Assembly (NCBI RefSeq): GCF_026540895.1
Contig: NZ_JALNUR010000008.1
Span: 38,787-102,786, forward strand
DNA length: 64,000 nucleotides
Direction of reading: 5' to 3'
Origin: Sphingomonas sp. GM_Shp_1
Lineage (GTDB): Bacteria > Pseudomonadota > Alphaproteobacteria > Sphingomonadales > Sphingomonadaceae
Shown here: one piece after another, positions 1 through 9,607 of the stretch
Layout: every line of letters begins with the position of its first letter
How positions within the stretch are numbered: the first letter of the stretch is position 1
Notes under the pieces: generated by a model
Database searches by the model: none
Told to the model about the DNA's origin: nothing
The model's input: only the letters and a program-made list of their open reading frames with translations
Made by a program: the position numbers and the translations under genes

Positions 1-263
1 GAGAGGAACAACCCGCCCTGCCGCTGCTCGATCGTGTCGTAGAATTCGCGCTGCCACGTATTGGTCAGCAGGAAGACCGAGGTCGTGCCGACCTCGATCA
101 CGCAGTAGCAGGCGACCAGGAACCACGCCCATTTCCAGTCGTCCGACACGAAATAGCGCGTGCTCAACCGCCAGGCATGGACCCAGCGTTCGTGTGCCGG
201 TTGGGGAGGCTGGAGGCCCGCTTCGCGGCGGGCCTCCTCGACATTGGCTGGGGGTGGCATCAT
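1..263 (-). CDS. SbmA/BacA-like ABC transporter permease/ATPase, N-terminal part (cut by window edge)
   Basis: Only the first ~87 codons are inside the window; the reading frame runs off the left edge. The protein opens MMPPPANVEEARREAG, then a hydrophilic segment and one membrane span around a DDWKWAWFLVACYCVIEVG stretch, followed by NTWQREFYDTIEQR. The pattern of a membrane helix followed by N-x-W-x-R-x-FYD-x-(I/L) is typical of the first transmembrane region of SbmA/BacA/YddA-type ABC exporters (membrane domain fused to an ATPase). The start lies 17 bp after the stop of the siderophore-type receptor gene, so the two are probably one operon, suggesting transport of a siderophore, peptide or cofactor. 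The ATPase half is not visible, so the call rests on the N-terminus alone. Two ATGs are adjacent; either may start translation. Confidence 0.6.
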   Translation of the reverse strand, partial: MMPPPANVEEARREAGLQPPQPAHERWVHAWRLSTRYFVSDDWKWAWFLVACYCVIEVGTTSVFLLTNTWQREFYDTIEQRQGGLFL

Positions 264-280
264 GATTGGCAATTACCCGA

Positions 281-2614
281 TCAGAACAGGCGTTTGGAGA
301 TGCTCAGGCGAAAGCTCCGCCGCTCATTGACCGGTACATAGGAAAAGACCGAAGTCGATCCGTAATTGCGCCGGTTGAAGATGTTGCGGACACCGATGTT
401 GAAGTCGAAGCCGGCAACGCTGAGGAAGGCATTCGCGTCGACCTGCCGCGATGGCGGCACGACATAGAGGCCCTGAACGTCGGCGAAAGAACTGGAACGT
501 CCATACAGTCCTCCCGATACGCCGCCACTCAGCCCCTCGGAGATCTTCGTGCGATAGACCGAATATACGCTGTACGTGTCACGCGGCTGGTTCGCCACGA
601 CCTTCTGTAGGGCATTCGTCGTCAGCAACGCATATTTGGTGCGCGTGAGCGACGCCAGCACCGACCATCCCGGCAGCAACTGCCCGGCGATGTTCAAATC
701 GATACCGCGTCCACGCTGGCCCGGTCCCGGGAAAACATTGGTCTGGTCTTGCGGATCGCGGACGACGATATTGTCCTGCTGAATGTCGAAATAGGATGCG
801 TTGATCGTCGCGCGCTTGCGAAACAGGTCCAGCTTGACGCCTGCTTCCTTATTTGTCGTGATGATGTTCGGCAGGACGCTGCCATCCTTGGCCACGGTAA
901 AGATGGCCTGTTCGCCACGCCCGTAATTCGCGAAGATCGACAGGTCTTTCGTGGCGTCCAGGATGATGCCACCGCTCGGCGACACCCCATTCTTGCGCTG
1001 CACGGATATGGGCGATGGCCCCGCGAAGAACGTCTGCCCCTTCGTTTCGAACCAGTTCTTGCGAACGCCGCCAAGGATTTTGATCTTCCAGAATTCGACC
1101 AGCGCCTGGCCGTACACACCTTCCTGCTTACCCTGGCTGCGAACCATCACCGGTCCCAAAGGCGACCAAGCGATCGTTCTGATCGTGGTCTCAATCAGCG
1201 GCGGATTGGTAACGGTGGAACCTGGCGTCCCCAACCGCTGCTCGGTCGTGCCGTCGCTGTAATTGTAGCCGACGTTGAAACTCGCCTTCAGGGCGTCGCC
1301 AAGATGGGTCTTGATGCGGACAAAGCTGTCGAGGGCGTTGGATACCCCTTCCTGCTGCGAACCTCCGTAATACACGGTCAAGACGCCAGAGCGATTATAA
1401 CTGACACTGCCAGCATGCAACGTCAGCTGGGTCTGGTCGCGCAAGCCACGGGCGACGATCTCGATCCCCGGCACGATCTGGCGTGTCGCATCGAAATAGA
1501 AACGACTGGTGCTGATACTGACGTCCTGATTAGACGCATAGATCGGAACCGCGGGATCACGGTCGATGATCTGCCGCGTCTTGTTATCGAACACCGTAAA
1601 GGCACCGATGCCGCTCGTCGCTTCGTTGATGCTGGCACCGATCACGATATCGGTCAGGCGGTCCTTGTAACGCAGCGACGGCGCGAACAACCAGTTTTTG
1701 TCGCCGGTGTAACCGCCATAATTATGGTCCATCGTCTGCGCGCTGCCGATGACGCGCGCCGACAGCTTCTTGTCGCCGGTAATCGCGTTGTTGGCATCGA
1801 TCACACCCCGCACCAACCCGAACGAGCCCGTGTCGAAGCCGATGGCCAACCGCTCCTCGGCGCTCGGCTTTTTCGTCACGACATTGATGTTGCCACCCAT
1901 ATTGCCGAATCCGGCGAGGATCGCATCGGGTCCCTTCAGGACTTCCACCCGCTCGATATTGGCAACCGGCTGATCGGCCCCGGCGGTGACGCCATATTGC
2001 GACGACCCCGTCAGGCCATTGACCAGACCGCCCGCCGAGAAGCCGCGGACCGTATAAGTCGTGCCGCTACCGGAACTGTTGCCTTGAACCGATACGCCGC
2101 CCGCATTGCGCAGGATGTCGGTGATGTTGAGCGCCTGCTGCTCCTCGATCGCCTTGGCGGTGATCACCTGCGTGTTGCGCGGCTGGTTGCGCAGGCCCAG
2201 GCCGTTGCGGTCCGACGTAGTGGCCTGGCGGACCAGCACGTTCGTCTCCGCCTCGTCGCGACGAGCGGTCACGACAATGTCGTTGATGACGACCAGCCCG
2301 CCCTGGACCGCCGGGACGACGCTCAGGCCCGTTCCCGCGATGGCGGCCTGGATCGCCGCCTTTGCCGATCGAGCCCCGCGAACAGGGCGCGAAGCGAGCC
2401 CCTTGACCGCATCGGGATCGAAATTGACGTTCACACCCGATTGCCGGCCGATAGCATCGAGCGCGCGGTCCATTGCCATCGCGGGGACATTGATCTCGCC
2501 CGTTTGCGCGGCCTGGGCCATGGCGACGGCTGGTACGCCCGCCCCCAACGTGGCGAAAAGCGCAAGGCTGGCGCCCCCCAGCATACGACGCCCACGATCA
2601 GTAAGATTCAGCAT
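281..2614 (-). CDS. TonB-dependent siderophore receptor with N-terminal STN signalling domain
   Basis: A 777-residue outer-membrane receptor. A signal peptide (to about residue 34, ending AMAQA) is followed by an STN domain at about 40-110 (INVPAMAMDRALDAIGRQSG...), a TonB box IVVTARR near 113, a plug domain (RNTQVITAKAIEEQQ, then VEVLKGPDAILAG and NINVVTKKP) and a 22-strand barrel ending in aromatic Phe. The plug wording and the length fit the FecA/FpvA siderophore-receptor family, which imports ferric chelates using TonB energy. STN domains normally talk to a FecR anti-sigma factor, but no fecIR pair adjoins this gene; the nearest is about 11 kb away beside another receptor. It is followed closely by an ABC exporter gene. 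The substrate is unknown. Confidence 0.9.
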   Translation of the reverse strand: MLNLTDRGRRMLGGASLALFATLGAGVPAVAMAQAAQTGEINVPAMAMDRALDAIGRQSGVNVNFDPDAVKGLASRPVRGARSAKAAIQAAIAGTGLSVVPAVQGGLVVINDIVVTARRDEAETNVLVRQATTSDRNGLGLRNQPRNTQVITAKAIEEQQALNITDILRNAGGVSVQGNSSGSGTTYTVRGFSAGGLVNGLTGSSQYGVTAGADQPVANIERVEVLKGPDAILAGFGNMGGNINVVTKKPSAEERLAIGFDTGSFGLVRGVIDANNAITGDKKLSARVIGSAQTMDHNYGGYTGDKNWLFAPSLRYKDRLTDIVIGASINEATSGIGAFTVFDNKTRQIIDRDPAVPIYASNQDVSISTSRFYFDATRQIVPGIEIVARGLRDQTQLTLHAGSVSYNRSGVLTVYYGGSQQEGVSNALDSFVRIKTHLGDALKASFNVGYNYSDGTTEQRLGTPGSTVTNPPLIETTIRTIAWSPLGPVMVRSQGKQEGVYGQALVEFWKIKILGGVRKNWFETKGQTFFAGPSPISVQRKNGVSPSGGIILDATKDLSIFANYGRGEQAIFTVAKDGSVLPNIITTNKEAGVKLDLFRKRATINASYFDIQQDNIVVRDPQDQTNVFPGPGQRGRGIDLNIAGQLLPGWSVLASLTRTKYALLTTNALQKVVANQPRDTYSVYSVYRTKISEGLSGGVSGGLYGRSSSFADVQGLYVVPPSRQVDANAFLSVAGFDFNIGVRNIFNRRNYGSTSVFSYVPVNERRSFRLSISKRLF

Positions 2615-2894
2615 GCAATCCCCTCCCCAGAGCGCGCGCCACCCCCCACGGCAAAGCCGCGTTCGGATCGAACGGATTCCCTGTGGTCAAACGGTTACCG
2701 CCTTGCGGCGAACAATGCGGCAGCGATCCTATAAGGAAGCCACCGCAGCCGTGCTCCTGCTGACGATAGTCCGTGTCTTGGCGCATCGAGGCGCCCGCCG
2801 AACTTTCTGTCGAGGATGAGGCTATGCTTCAGTCATGTGACAGGCAAATTCGAAATGTTCATGCCCCCATGAATCCTATCGATCGCCCCTTTTG
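2615..2894. other. Intergenic region, probable promoter of the siderophore receptor
   Basis: 280 bp between two minus-strand genes. No open frame with family resemblance is present on either strand. It should contain the receptor promoter. I looked for a Fur-like dyad and did not see a convincing one here. Confidence 0.4.
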
Positions 2895-3827
2895 CTACTT
2901 CGTCAGCCGGGCATAATCCTCTATCTGCCTGACAAACCAGCCGATCATCGGATCACGCCGCCTATGGGCCGCGCATTGCACGACGATGGTCGCCGCGGGC
3001 CTGTCGAAGGGGGCGGAGACGACCTTCACCGGCAGGATCGAAGCGTAATGCTGGAAAAGCCACACGCTTCCCGTCGCGATCAGGTCACTGCCGATAACGA
3101 TCGTCGGGAAGGCGGCTTGGGACGAAGTGCGCATCACGATATGGCGGGATCGGAGCAGATCCGATGCGTGGGGATCACCCGCGAACATCGACAACCGCTC
3201 GTCGCGCGCCGTGACATGGCGGGCGCTGCGATAGGTTTCCTCGTCGATGTCGTAACGGTCCTTGAGGCGGGAATGCCCCGTCCAGACCATGCAGGACATG
3301 TAGTCCGCGACGATTGGCACCTGCTCCAGCTCGGGGAGGGCGGCGTCGACCGGCAACACCAGCAGATCGGCCCCCTGATCGAGTGCGCGCCGCGGATCGA
3401 CGGCATCCAGCGGAATGACGTTCACGGTCAGCCTGGGCGCGGCGTCGACCAGCAGTCGCTGCACCGTGCCGAGCAGTATCTGCTCGATGGCATCCGGCGC
3501 CGCCACGGTGATCGTTCCCGGCGAGGTCAGCGGATCGAAGACCAGCGAGAAATTGAAAGTACCATTCACCTCGCGCATGACGCGACGCGCCTCGTCGCGA
3601 AGCGCCAGGCCGAGCGGCGTCAACTGCTTCTCGCCATTGAGATAGGTAACAAGATCATCGTCGAAATGCTCGCGCAAGCGGCGCAGGGCGTGGCTCATCG
3701 CCGACTGGCTCAGACGCACCCGTCGCCCCGCTTCGGTCAAGGTCGGCGCATGCAGGATCGCGTCCAGCGGGTAGAGTAGGTTCAGGTTGAGCCGGTGGAC
3801 GGGCAATTCATCGGCCAAGGCGCGCAA
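2895..3827 (-). CDS. LysR-family transcriptional regulator (NodD-like)
   Basis: A 310-residue protein with an N-terminal winged helix-turn-helix (LNLNLLYPLDAILHAPTLTEAG, then RLSQSAMSHALRRLREHF) and a C-terminal periplasmic-binding-protein-like effector domain from about residue 100. The 'HRLNLNLL' opening and the FDDDLV segment after the helix-turn-helix are typical of the NodD/NahR/LinR branch, which often responds to aromatic ligands. It reads in the same direction as the siderophore receptor but 280 bp upstream of it, so it could regulate that gene or an unlinked target. Effector unknown. A start at Leu-Asn further in is possible, but the annotated ATG gives a normal family length. Confidence 0.88.
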   Translation of the reverse strand: MRALADELPVHRLNLNLLYPLDAILHAPTLTEAGRRVRLSQSAMSHALRRLREHFDDDLVTYLNGEKQLTPLGLALRDEARRVMREVNGTFNFSLVFDPLTSPGTITVAAPDAIEQILLGTVQRLLVDAAPRLTVNVIPLDAVDPRRALDQGADLLVLPVDAALPELEQVPIVADYMSCMVWTGHSRLKDRYDIDEETYRSARHVTARDERLSMFAGDPHASDLLRSRHIVMRTSSQAAFPTIVIGSDLIATGSVWLFQHYASILPVKVVSAPFDRPAATIVVQCAAHRRRDPMIGWFVRQIEDYARLTK

Positions 3828-4370
3828 TCCGTTCTATCGGTTGTTGGTCAGTCGCAGGTCACGGTCGGCCCGCCACCATGTTGGCACTTCAGATAGGCAA
3901 ACGTTCACCAATCTGGGTGCAGCGGTCAATGGGGCGGGACCGCCTAAGCGAGCCTGCAGAAACCTTTCCATATCGATAAATCGGTTTTGAACGACCGGGC
4001 AACAAAGCGTGTTCGCACCTCTAAGGACGCCCGCCGTTCCGGTGCGTCAGGAGGCATTGGTTGTCGGGCCTGTGGCTGGAAACAGCGCAGATATTTGGCG
4101 AGTCGGCTTGTTGCCGACCACCGACCCTGATCAGAGCGAACCGCAGCGAATGTCGGGATCGGACGCCCACGGGAGGAGGTACGAAGGACCGGCTCTGGTC
4201 GGCAGGTGCCGCAAGCAAGAAGACCCAAAAAGGTCGTCCATAGCGTACTGCCTGCCGCCCGATTTCCGACATTCCTCCAGATGAAGACCAGAGCGTCGGG
4301 ATAAGCACCCCGTTGCGATTCTTCTAAAAATCGAAATTGCTCTTCCGGCATGGGGAGCCCCGGTTCACGC
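3828..4370. other. Unassigned 540-bp region without a recognisable gene
   Basis: Open frames of up to 135 codons exist on both strands, but they overlap each other and their translations are rich in Arg, Pro and Ser with no recognisable domain, which is usual for spurious frames in GC-rich DNA. Base use is less GC-biased than in the flanking genes. It separates the LysR gene from the sulfatase operon and may be a remnant of deleted or inserted DNA. No tRNA, terminal inverted repeat or transposase motif was found. Confidence 0.35.
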
Positions 4371-5924
4371 TCATGCCGGTTTGCCCGACCGATAAAATCG
4401 CGGCGGGAACCCGGCCTGTGATGGCCCTTTCAAATCGCGGAGTTCATTTCGCTGCCCTGCATCGGCACTTAACGGGATGGCCATGCCGTGGCTTTGCTCG
4501 AGCAGGGCGAAGAGCTTGCCACTCATGCGCGCGGCGAGATCCTCATGACCGGGGCTGGCGACCAGATTGTTCGTCTCGTGCGGGTCTTCAGCCAGATCGT
4601 ATAGTTCGTCGATGTCCCAGATGCCGTGGAAGTGCATATATTTGTACCGGTCTTCGCGCAGGGCGTGGACCGTCGGGGTCTGCGGGAAATTCCGCTCCCA
4701 ATAATATTCGTATAGCAACTCGCTGCGCCAGGGCGCCTTCGGGTTCCGCACCAAGGGCAGAGCATTGCTCCCCGCCATATCCTCCGGCGCGCGGAGCCCC
4801 GCAGCCGCAAGCAAGGTCGGGGCGATATCGATATTGGCCACCACCTGTTCGACCACGCTGCCCGCCGGAAAAAGCTCCGGGCAGCGCGCCAGCATCGGGA
4901 TGCGCATCGATTCCTCATAGGCGGTGCGCTTGTCGATCAGGCCATGCTCACCGAACATGAAACCATTGTCGCCGAGATAGAGGATCAGCGTGTCGTCCAG
5001 CTCACCGCGCTGTTCGAGCAAGTCCATGATCCGCGCCAGCCCCTCGTCCACCGCCAGCAGCGTCTCCATATAGCGCTTGTAATAATCGCCGATGTCGAGC
5101 GTGCCGTGATAGGGATAGCCGACGCCGTGCCAGCTGTTGCGTTGGTTCTCCACCCACATCGGGCGCCCCGGCGCGTTGGCGGCCATCGACGCGGGATAAC
5201 GGAATGTCTCCTTGTCGTAGCGCCCCTTGTGACGCTCGGCGGGAATGAACTCCGAATGCACCGCCTTGTGCGCGAGGTGCATCATCCACGGCTTGCCCGC
5301 CGGGCGCTTGCCGATCCAGTCGAGCGCGTAATCGGTCAGTTCGTCGGTGATATAGCCCTTTTGAGGCACACGGCGGCCATCGACGTTGAGGCCGTCGGCG
5401 CTGGGCAGGTAGCTCCCCTGCCCCTTGAAGCTGACCCAATGGTCGAAGCCGGGCTGCGGCGCGTCGCCCTCGTCGCCCATATGCCATTTGCCGATGAATG
5501 CGGTGTCGTACCCGGCGGCCTGAAGATATTCGGGATAGAAGACCAGACCCGGCGGGATCGGGTGGTTGTTGTCGACCACCTTGTGCTGATGCGCATAGAG
5601 CCCGGTGAAGATCGACGCGCGGCTCGGCGAACAGAGCGCGGTGGTGACGAAGGCATTGCGAAAATGCGTCCCCTCGCGCGCCAGCCGGTCCAGGGTCGGC
5701 GTGTCGCCGAAATCCTGCGCCTTCATGAAGCCCATCGCGTCGTAGCGATGATCGTCGGTCAGCACGACCAGGATGTTGCGGGGCCTCACCCCCGGCAGAC
5801 GCGGCAGGCGGCGTGAGCGGCGCGGTGCGGGCACCTCCCCCGCCCCCGCCGCCATCGAATAGAGGCCGAACGCGCCGCCGGTCCCGGCGAGCAGCACGCC
5901 ACGCCGCGTCGTATCGCCGGTCAT
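4371..5924 (-). CDS. Type I (formylglycine-dependent) sulfatase, Tat-exported
   Basis: A 517-residue arylsulfatase-family (S1) enzyme that would hydrolyse sulfate esters in the periplasm. The N-terminus has a twin-arginine signal (TTRRGVLLAGTGG). Metal ligands are in NILVVLTDDHRYDAMG (Asp57, Asp58), and the maturation motif is C98-S-P-S-R102, where Cys98 is converted to formylglycine. Other family marks are GKWHMG and YLGDNGFMFGEHGL. The sequence resembles glycan/N-acetylglucosamine-6-sulfatase-like members more than aryl sulfatases, but the substrate cannot be fixed. Its ATG overlaps the stop of the preceding receptor gene by one base (TGATG), so translation is likely coupled. No formylglycine-generating enzyme is in the window. 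Confidence 0.92.
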   Translation of the reverse strand: MTGDTTRRGVLLAGTGGAFGLYSMAAGAGEVPAPRRSRRLPRLPGVRPRNILVVLTDDHRYDAMGFMKAQDFGDTPTLDRLAREGTHFRNAFVTTALCSPSRASIFTGLYAHQHKVVDNNHPIPPGLVFYPEYLQAAGYDTAFIGKWHMGDEGDAPQPGFDHWVSFKGQGSYLPSADGLNVDGRRVPQKGYITDELTDYALDWIGKRPAGKPWMMHLAHKAVHSEFIPAERHKGRYDKETFRYPASMAANAPGRPMWVENQRNSWHGVGYPYHGTLDIGDYYKRYMETLLAVDEGLARIMDLLEQRGELDDTLILYLGDNGFMFGEHGLIDKRTAYEESMRIPMLARCPELFPAGSVVEQVVANIDIAPTLLAAAGLRAPEDMAGSNALPLVRNPKAPWRSELLYEYYWERNFPQTPTVHALREDRYKYMHFHGIWDIDELYDLAEDPHETNNLVASPGHEDLAARMSGKLFALLEQSHGMAIPLSADAGQRNELRDLKGPSQAGFPPRFYRSGKPA

Positions 5925-8221
5925 CAGAAATCCTTCCTCAGCAGCAATCCCGCATAGCGCCGGTCATCGCGCGGTACGAAGCGAACCGTGCCACCGAACG
6001 TGCCGTTGCTCAAGAAACTGGCATAGGGGGTGTTGGCGATGTTCTTCACATAGGCCCGCAATTGCCAGCCATCGCCGGGGCGGATCAGCGCGACGCTGGC
6101 GTTCCAGATAGCATAGGCGGGCTGGACGGTATTGGGCGTCTCGGCCAGCGAATATTGCACCTTGCTGCTGAAGGTGACGTCGCTCTGAATCTCCATCGAC
6201 AGCGTGTCCGACAGGGCGAAGCGATAGGCCGCATTCTCGTACAGCCGGACCCGCGGTGCGAAAGGCAGCGGCTGCCCGTTGATGTTGCAACTGACCGGCG
6301 CTCCGACCGGGCAGTTGAAGTTGCGGACGGTGGCATCGGTGAACGCGCCCGACAGATCGACGGTAAAGCCCCTGACCGGACGCAGCGTCACGTCCGCCTC
6401 GACCCCGCGTGACCGTACCGAGCCCGCATTGATCAACCGCGTGACCGGCGCGCCGCCGACCGAGTCGGTGAAATTCGCCTGATAGCCGTCGAAATCGGTG
6501 GTATAGACCGCCAGCGCGTAGCTGAGCGCACGATCGGCGGTGCTGCCCTTGATCCCGGCTTCATAGGAGTTGGACGTCTCGGGGTTCAGCGGCACTTCGT
6601 CGAGCAGCGTCGTCGCGTTGAGCGAACGCATGTTGAAATAGACGTTGTAGGCTGGGCCCTTATAGCCGCGCGAATAGGTGAAATAGGTCTGTGCGTGGTC
6701 GCCCAGATCGAGCTGGAGGCCCAGGCGATAGCTGTCGCCGCGTGCGTCGGTGCTGCCCGTCGCGTTATGATAGGCACGGATGCCGGGCCGGTCGAGCGAG
6801 GACGCACCGCTGTTCGTCGGGTCGTTGGTCGATGTCCGGACATGATAGAAGTCGAGCGTGTCCCAGGTCGAGCGATAGCCCGCTATCCCACGGAAACGCT
6901 GGGTGAAGTTGATGTTCGCCTCGCCGAACAGGGCATAATTGTGGTTGGTGATGCCGTAGTTGGCGACGCCCGTGGTGCTGATCCGCGTCGTGCCCGACAG
7001 GGTGGTCAGCGCCCGCTGATAGCGCTCGTCGGTACGCGCGCGCAGATAATAGGCGCCCAGGACATAGTCGATGAAACCGCCCTTGGGGGACGTCAGCCGC
7101 AGTTCCTGCGAGAATTGACGGCTATTGACGGTGCCGTCGTCCGCCCCCGAAGGAAAGGCCGCCGTCAACTGGGCGAGCCCGTCATAATCCTGCCGCTGAT
7201 GGTTCAGCCATTGCCGCCACGCGGTGATCGAGGTGACGTGATAGTCGCCCAGCGCCAGTTCGCCGGTCAGCGAGCCGCCGTAATTCTCGTCACGGACATT
7301 GGTGTCGATGTCGGTGGCCAGCCGCCGGTTGGACGGCGACGCCACGATCCCCTGCCCCGCCAAGGCGGCCGCCAGGTTCGCGGAATCGGTGATGGCGTTT
7401 GTCGGATAGGCGATCTGCCGGGTCGAGCTGTAGACGGCCGTCACCGTCTCGCGCGTGTTCAGATAGTCACCGATGGCGGTGATCTTCAGCGCGTCGAACG
7501 GCGTCACCACCAGCTTGCCGCGCGCGCCGTAGCGGCGCGAGCCGTTGGCATCGTGGCCCGTCGCAACGTTGCGAAGATTGCCGTCGAAATCGCTGTAAAG
7601 GCCGCCGATCAGCGCCTGCACCTTGCCGGGCACGATCGCGCCCGACACGCCCGCCTTGATGCGATACTCCCGATCGGTCGTCGCCCCCGCCTCGCCAAAG
7701 GCATGGAATTCGTCGGTCGGGTTGCGCGTGACGATGTTGACCACGCCCGCCGACGCATTCTTGCCGAACAGCGTCCCCTGCGGCCCGCGCAGCACTTCGA
7801 TCCGCTCAACCTCGCCTAGGTCGAGCGTCGACTGGCCCGGCCGGGTCAGCACCACGCCGTCGAGCACGGTCGACACCGAAGGCTCGACGCCGGGCGAGGT
7901 CGTGATCGTGCCGATGCCGCGGATGAAGACGGTGCGGTCCTTGTTCGACGCGCCGCTGCGGAAGCCTACCGAGGGGATGGAGGCGGCGATCCGTTCCAGA
8001 TTGTTGAGCTGCCGCTCCGCCAGCGTGCCGCCCTCCAGTGCGGTGATCGCGATCGGCACCTGTTGCAGCGTTTCGTTGCGATAGCGGGCGGTGACGACCA
8101 CTTCGCCATCGGCAGGCTTGCCGTCGGTCCTGGATGCGGATGCATCCTGCGCGGCGGCGGAGGTGGCGAGTAGCGTAAGAGCGGTGCCGACGAGCAGCAC
8201 GGACAGGCGTCGATCGATCAT
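5924..8221 (-). CDS. TonB-dependent receptor of the sulfatase locus
   Basis: A 765-residue outer-membrane receptor. I place the start at the second Met (MIDRRLSVLLVG) because a GGGG-containing ribosome site lies a few bases upstream; an ATG 13 codons earlier is less likely. It has a signal peptide cut near ATSAAAQ, a TonB box (GEVVVTARYR), a plug (VPIAITALEG, VFIRGIGT, VERIEVLRGPQGTLFGKNASAG, VNIVTRNPT) and a barrel ending KDF. The plug follows the large sphingomonad receptor group used for organic substrates rather than the catecholate receptors. It is translationally coupled to the sulfatase downstream and has an MFS carrier gene just upstream, so it probably imports the sulfated or sulfonated substrate of this locus. 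Confidence 0.9.
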   Translation of the reverse strand: MIDRRLSVLLVGTALTLLATSAAAQDASASRTDGKPADGEVVVTARYRNETLQQVPIAITALEGGTLAERQLNNLERIAASIPSVGFRSGASNKDRTVFIRGIGTITTSPGVEPSVSTVLDGVVLTRPGQSTLDLGEVERIEVLRGPQGTLFGKNASAGVVNIVTRNPTDEFHAFGEAGATTDREYRIKAGVSGAIVPGKVQALIGGLYSDFDGNLRNVATGHDANGSRRYGARGKLVVTPFDALKITAIGDYLNTRETVTAVYSSTRQIAYPTNAITDSANLAAALAGQGIVASPSNRRLATDIDTNVRDENYGGSLTGELALGDYHVTSITAWRQWLNHQRQDYDGLAQLTAAFPSGADDGTVNSRQFSQELRLTSPKGGFIDYVLGAYYLRARTDERYQRALTTLSGTTRISTTGVANYGITNHNYALFGEANINFTQRFRGIAGYRSTWDTLDFYHVRTSTNDPTNSGASSLDRPGIRAYHNATGSTDARGDSYRLGLQLDLGDHAQTYFTYSRGYKGPAYNVYFNMRSLNATTLLDEVPLNPETSNSYEAGIKGSTADRALSYALAVYTTDFDGYQANFTDSVGGAPVTRLINAGSVRSRGVEADVTLRPVRGFTVDLSGAFTDATVRNFNCPVGAPVSCNINGQPLPFAPRVRLYENAAYRFALSDTLSMEIQSDVTFSSKVQYSLAETPNTVQPAYAIWNASVALIRPGDGWQLRAYVKNIANTPYASFLSNGTFGGTVRFVPRDDRRYAGLLLRKDF

Positions 8222-8308
8222 CTGTTCCCCTTTCAGATCGATGCGGAAGCTAATGCCCACTGAACGACTGGGAAATAAAGAAGCAATTCGCCCGTCAGCA
8301 GCGGGGCT

Positions 8309-9541
8309 TTAGCGCTCGGCCTCGATCGGGGTCAGCCGGGGCAGAAGCAGATGCACCCAGCCCAGCGCGGCCAGATAGGCCGTTCCGGCGAACAGCAGCA
8401 GCGGCAGATAGCCGAGCCCCGCGGCCAGGGTCAGCCCGGCGATCTTGGCGATCGCCACGCCCCCCATATTGCCGCAAAAGGAACCGAACGACGTCACCCG
8501 GCCGACCCGGTGCTGGGGCACGATATCGGCGATCATCGCGAAGATGTTGGTGGAAAAGGCCTGATGCCCGGCCAGCGCCAAGGCCATCAGCGATACCGCG
8601 ACCAGATAGCTATGCGTCAGCAGCGCCAGCGGGATCGGCACGACGGCCAGTGCGGCGGCCAGCAGCACGATCTTGCGCACCGCATTGACCGACCAACCCC
8701 GTCCGAGCAGCCGCGTCGGCACCAGCCCGCCGACCAGCGATCCGACAGCCGCTCCACCATAGGCCAGCGCCAGCGGTACGCCGAGCGCGACGCCGGACAG
8801 ACCGAATTGCCGGTGGAAGAAGTCGGGAAGCCAGAACAGCAACAGCCACCAGGTCGCATCGGACAGCAGCTTGGCGCCCGCGACCGCCCAAGTGCGCCGA
8901 TCGCGCAACAGCGATGCGTCGGGCAGCGGCTTGGCCGCATCGGCGACCCGGGGCGCGGCGAAGACGATCCCGCGTGCGGCGACGAGCCAGGTCGCCGCCC
9001 AGACCAAACCCACCAGTCCGACCGCGATGAAGGTCCCCCGCCAACCGAACGACAGCCCCATGACCGGAATGGCCAGCGGCGCCAGGATCGCCCCCAGGCT
9101 ATTGGCGGCATTGCCCGCCCCGAACCCGGCAGAGCGCCAGCGCGGCGGCAGGACGGCAGCGACCGTCTTGATCCCGGTGGGCGTTCCCATCGACTCGGTC
9201 GCGCCCAGGGCGACCCGCACCGCGATGAACGCGCCCATCGACCGCGCCCAGCCGTGCAGCAAGGCCGCGATGCTCCATGCCGCGACCCCGATCGGGTTGG
9301 CCCAGCGCACGCCCAGCCGGTCGACGATCCAGCCGCTGAACAGGAACCCCACCGCCGCCCCGCCCTGGAACCAGGCGGCCAGCGTGCCGTAATCGTCGTC
9401 GCTCCAACCGAGATCGGCCGCGATCACCGGCTTGAGCACCGCGATCACCTGTCGGTCGACCAGGTTGAGCACACCCGCCGTGATGACCAACGCAAATAAC
9501 AGCCCGCGATGGCGCGCGCTCAATTCCCCGACATGTCTCAT
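8309..9541 (-). CDS. MFS transporter, anion:cation symporter-like
   Basis: A 410-residue inner-membrane carrier with about 12 predicted helices. It starts LLFALVITAGVLNLVDRQVI and has the loop-2 signature FSGWIVDRLGVRWANPIG. The arrangement of V-D-R-Q near helix 1 and W-S-x-x-D-Y-G before helix 2 resembles the ACS subfamily, which takes up hexuronates and organic anions. It sits between the monooxygenase/reductase pair and the receptor, 87 bp before the receptor start and 66 bp after the monooxygenase stop, in one direction. By position it would carry the locus substrate from periplasm to cytoplasm. A negatively charged sugar (sulfonate, uronate) would fit the subfamily, but that is inference. 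Confidence 0.85.
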   Translation of the reverse strand: MRHVGELSARHRGLLFALVITAGVLNLVDRQVIAVLKPVIAADLGWSDDDYGTLAAWFQGGAAVGFLFSGWIVDRLGVRWANPIGVAAWSIAALLHGWARSMGAFIAVRVALGATESMGTPTGIKTVAAVLPPRWRSAGFGAGNAANSLGAILAPLAIPVMGLSFGWRGTFIAVGLVGLVWAATWLVAARGIVFAAPRVADAAKPLPDASLLRDRRTWAVAGAKLLSDATWWLLLFWLPDFFHRQFGLSGVALGVPLALAYGGAAVGSLVGGLVPTRLLGRGWSVNAVRKIVLLAAALAVVPIPLALLTHSYLVAVSLMALALAGHQAFSTNIFAMIADIVPQHRVGRVTSFGSFCGNMGGVAIAKIAGLTLAAGLGYLPLLLFAGTAYLAALGWVHLLLPRLTPIEAER

Positions 9542-9607
9542 GCGCGTATCATGGCGAGGCGCCGGGCAGGGCGACGAGACAGTTTCTCTATCGCACCGCC
9601 AAGCCGG

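Noticed and set aside
749..2734. 661-codon open frame on the plus strand opposite the siderophore receptor
   Set aside because: Antisense shadow of a receptor gene with clear domains on the minus strand; its translation is Arg/Asp/Gln-rich with no family resemblance.
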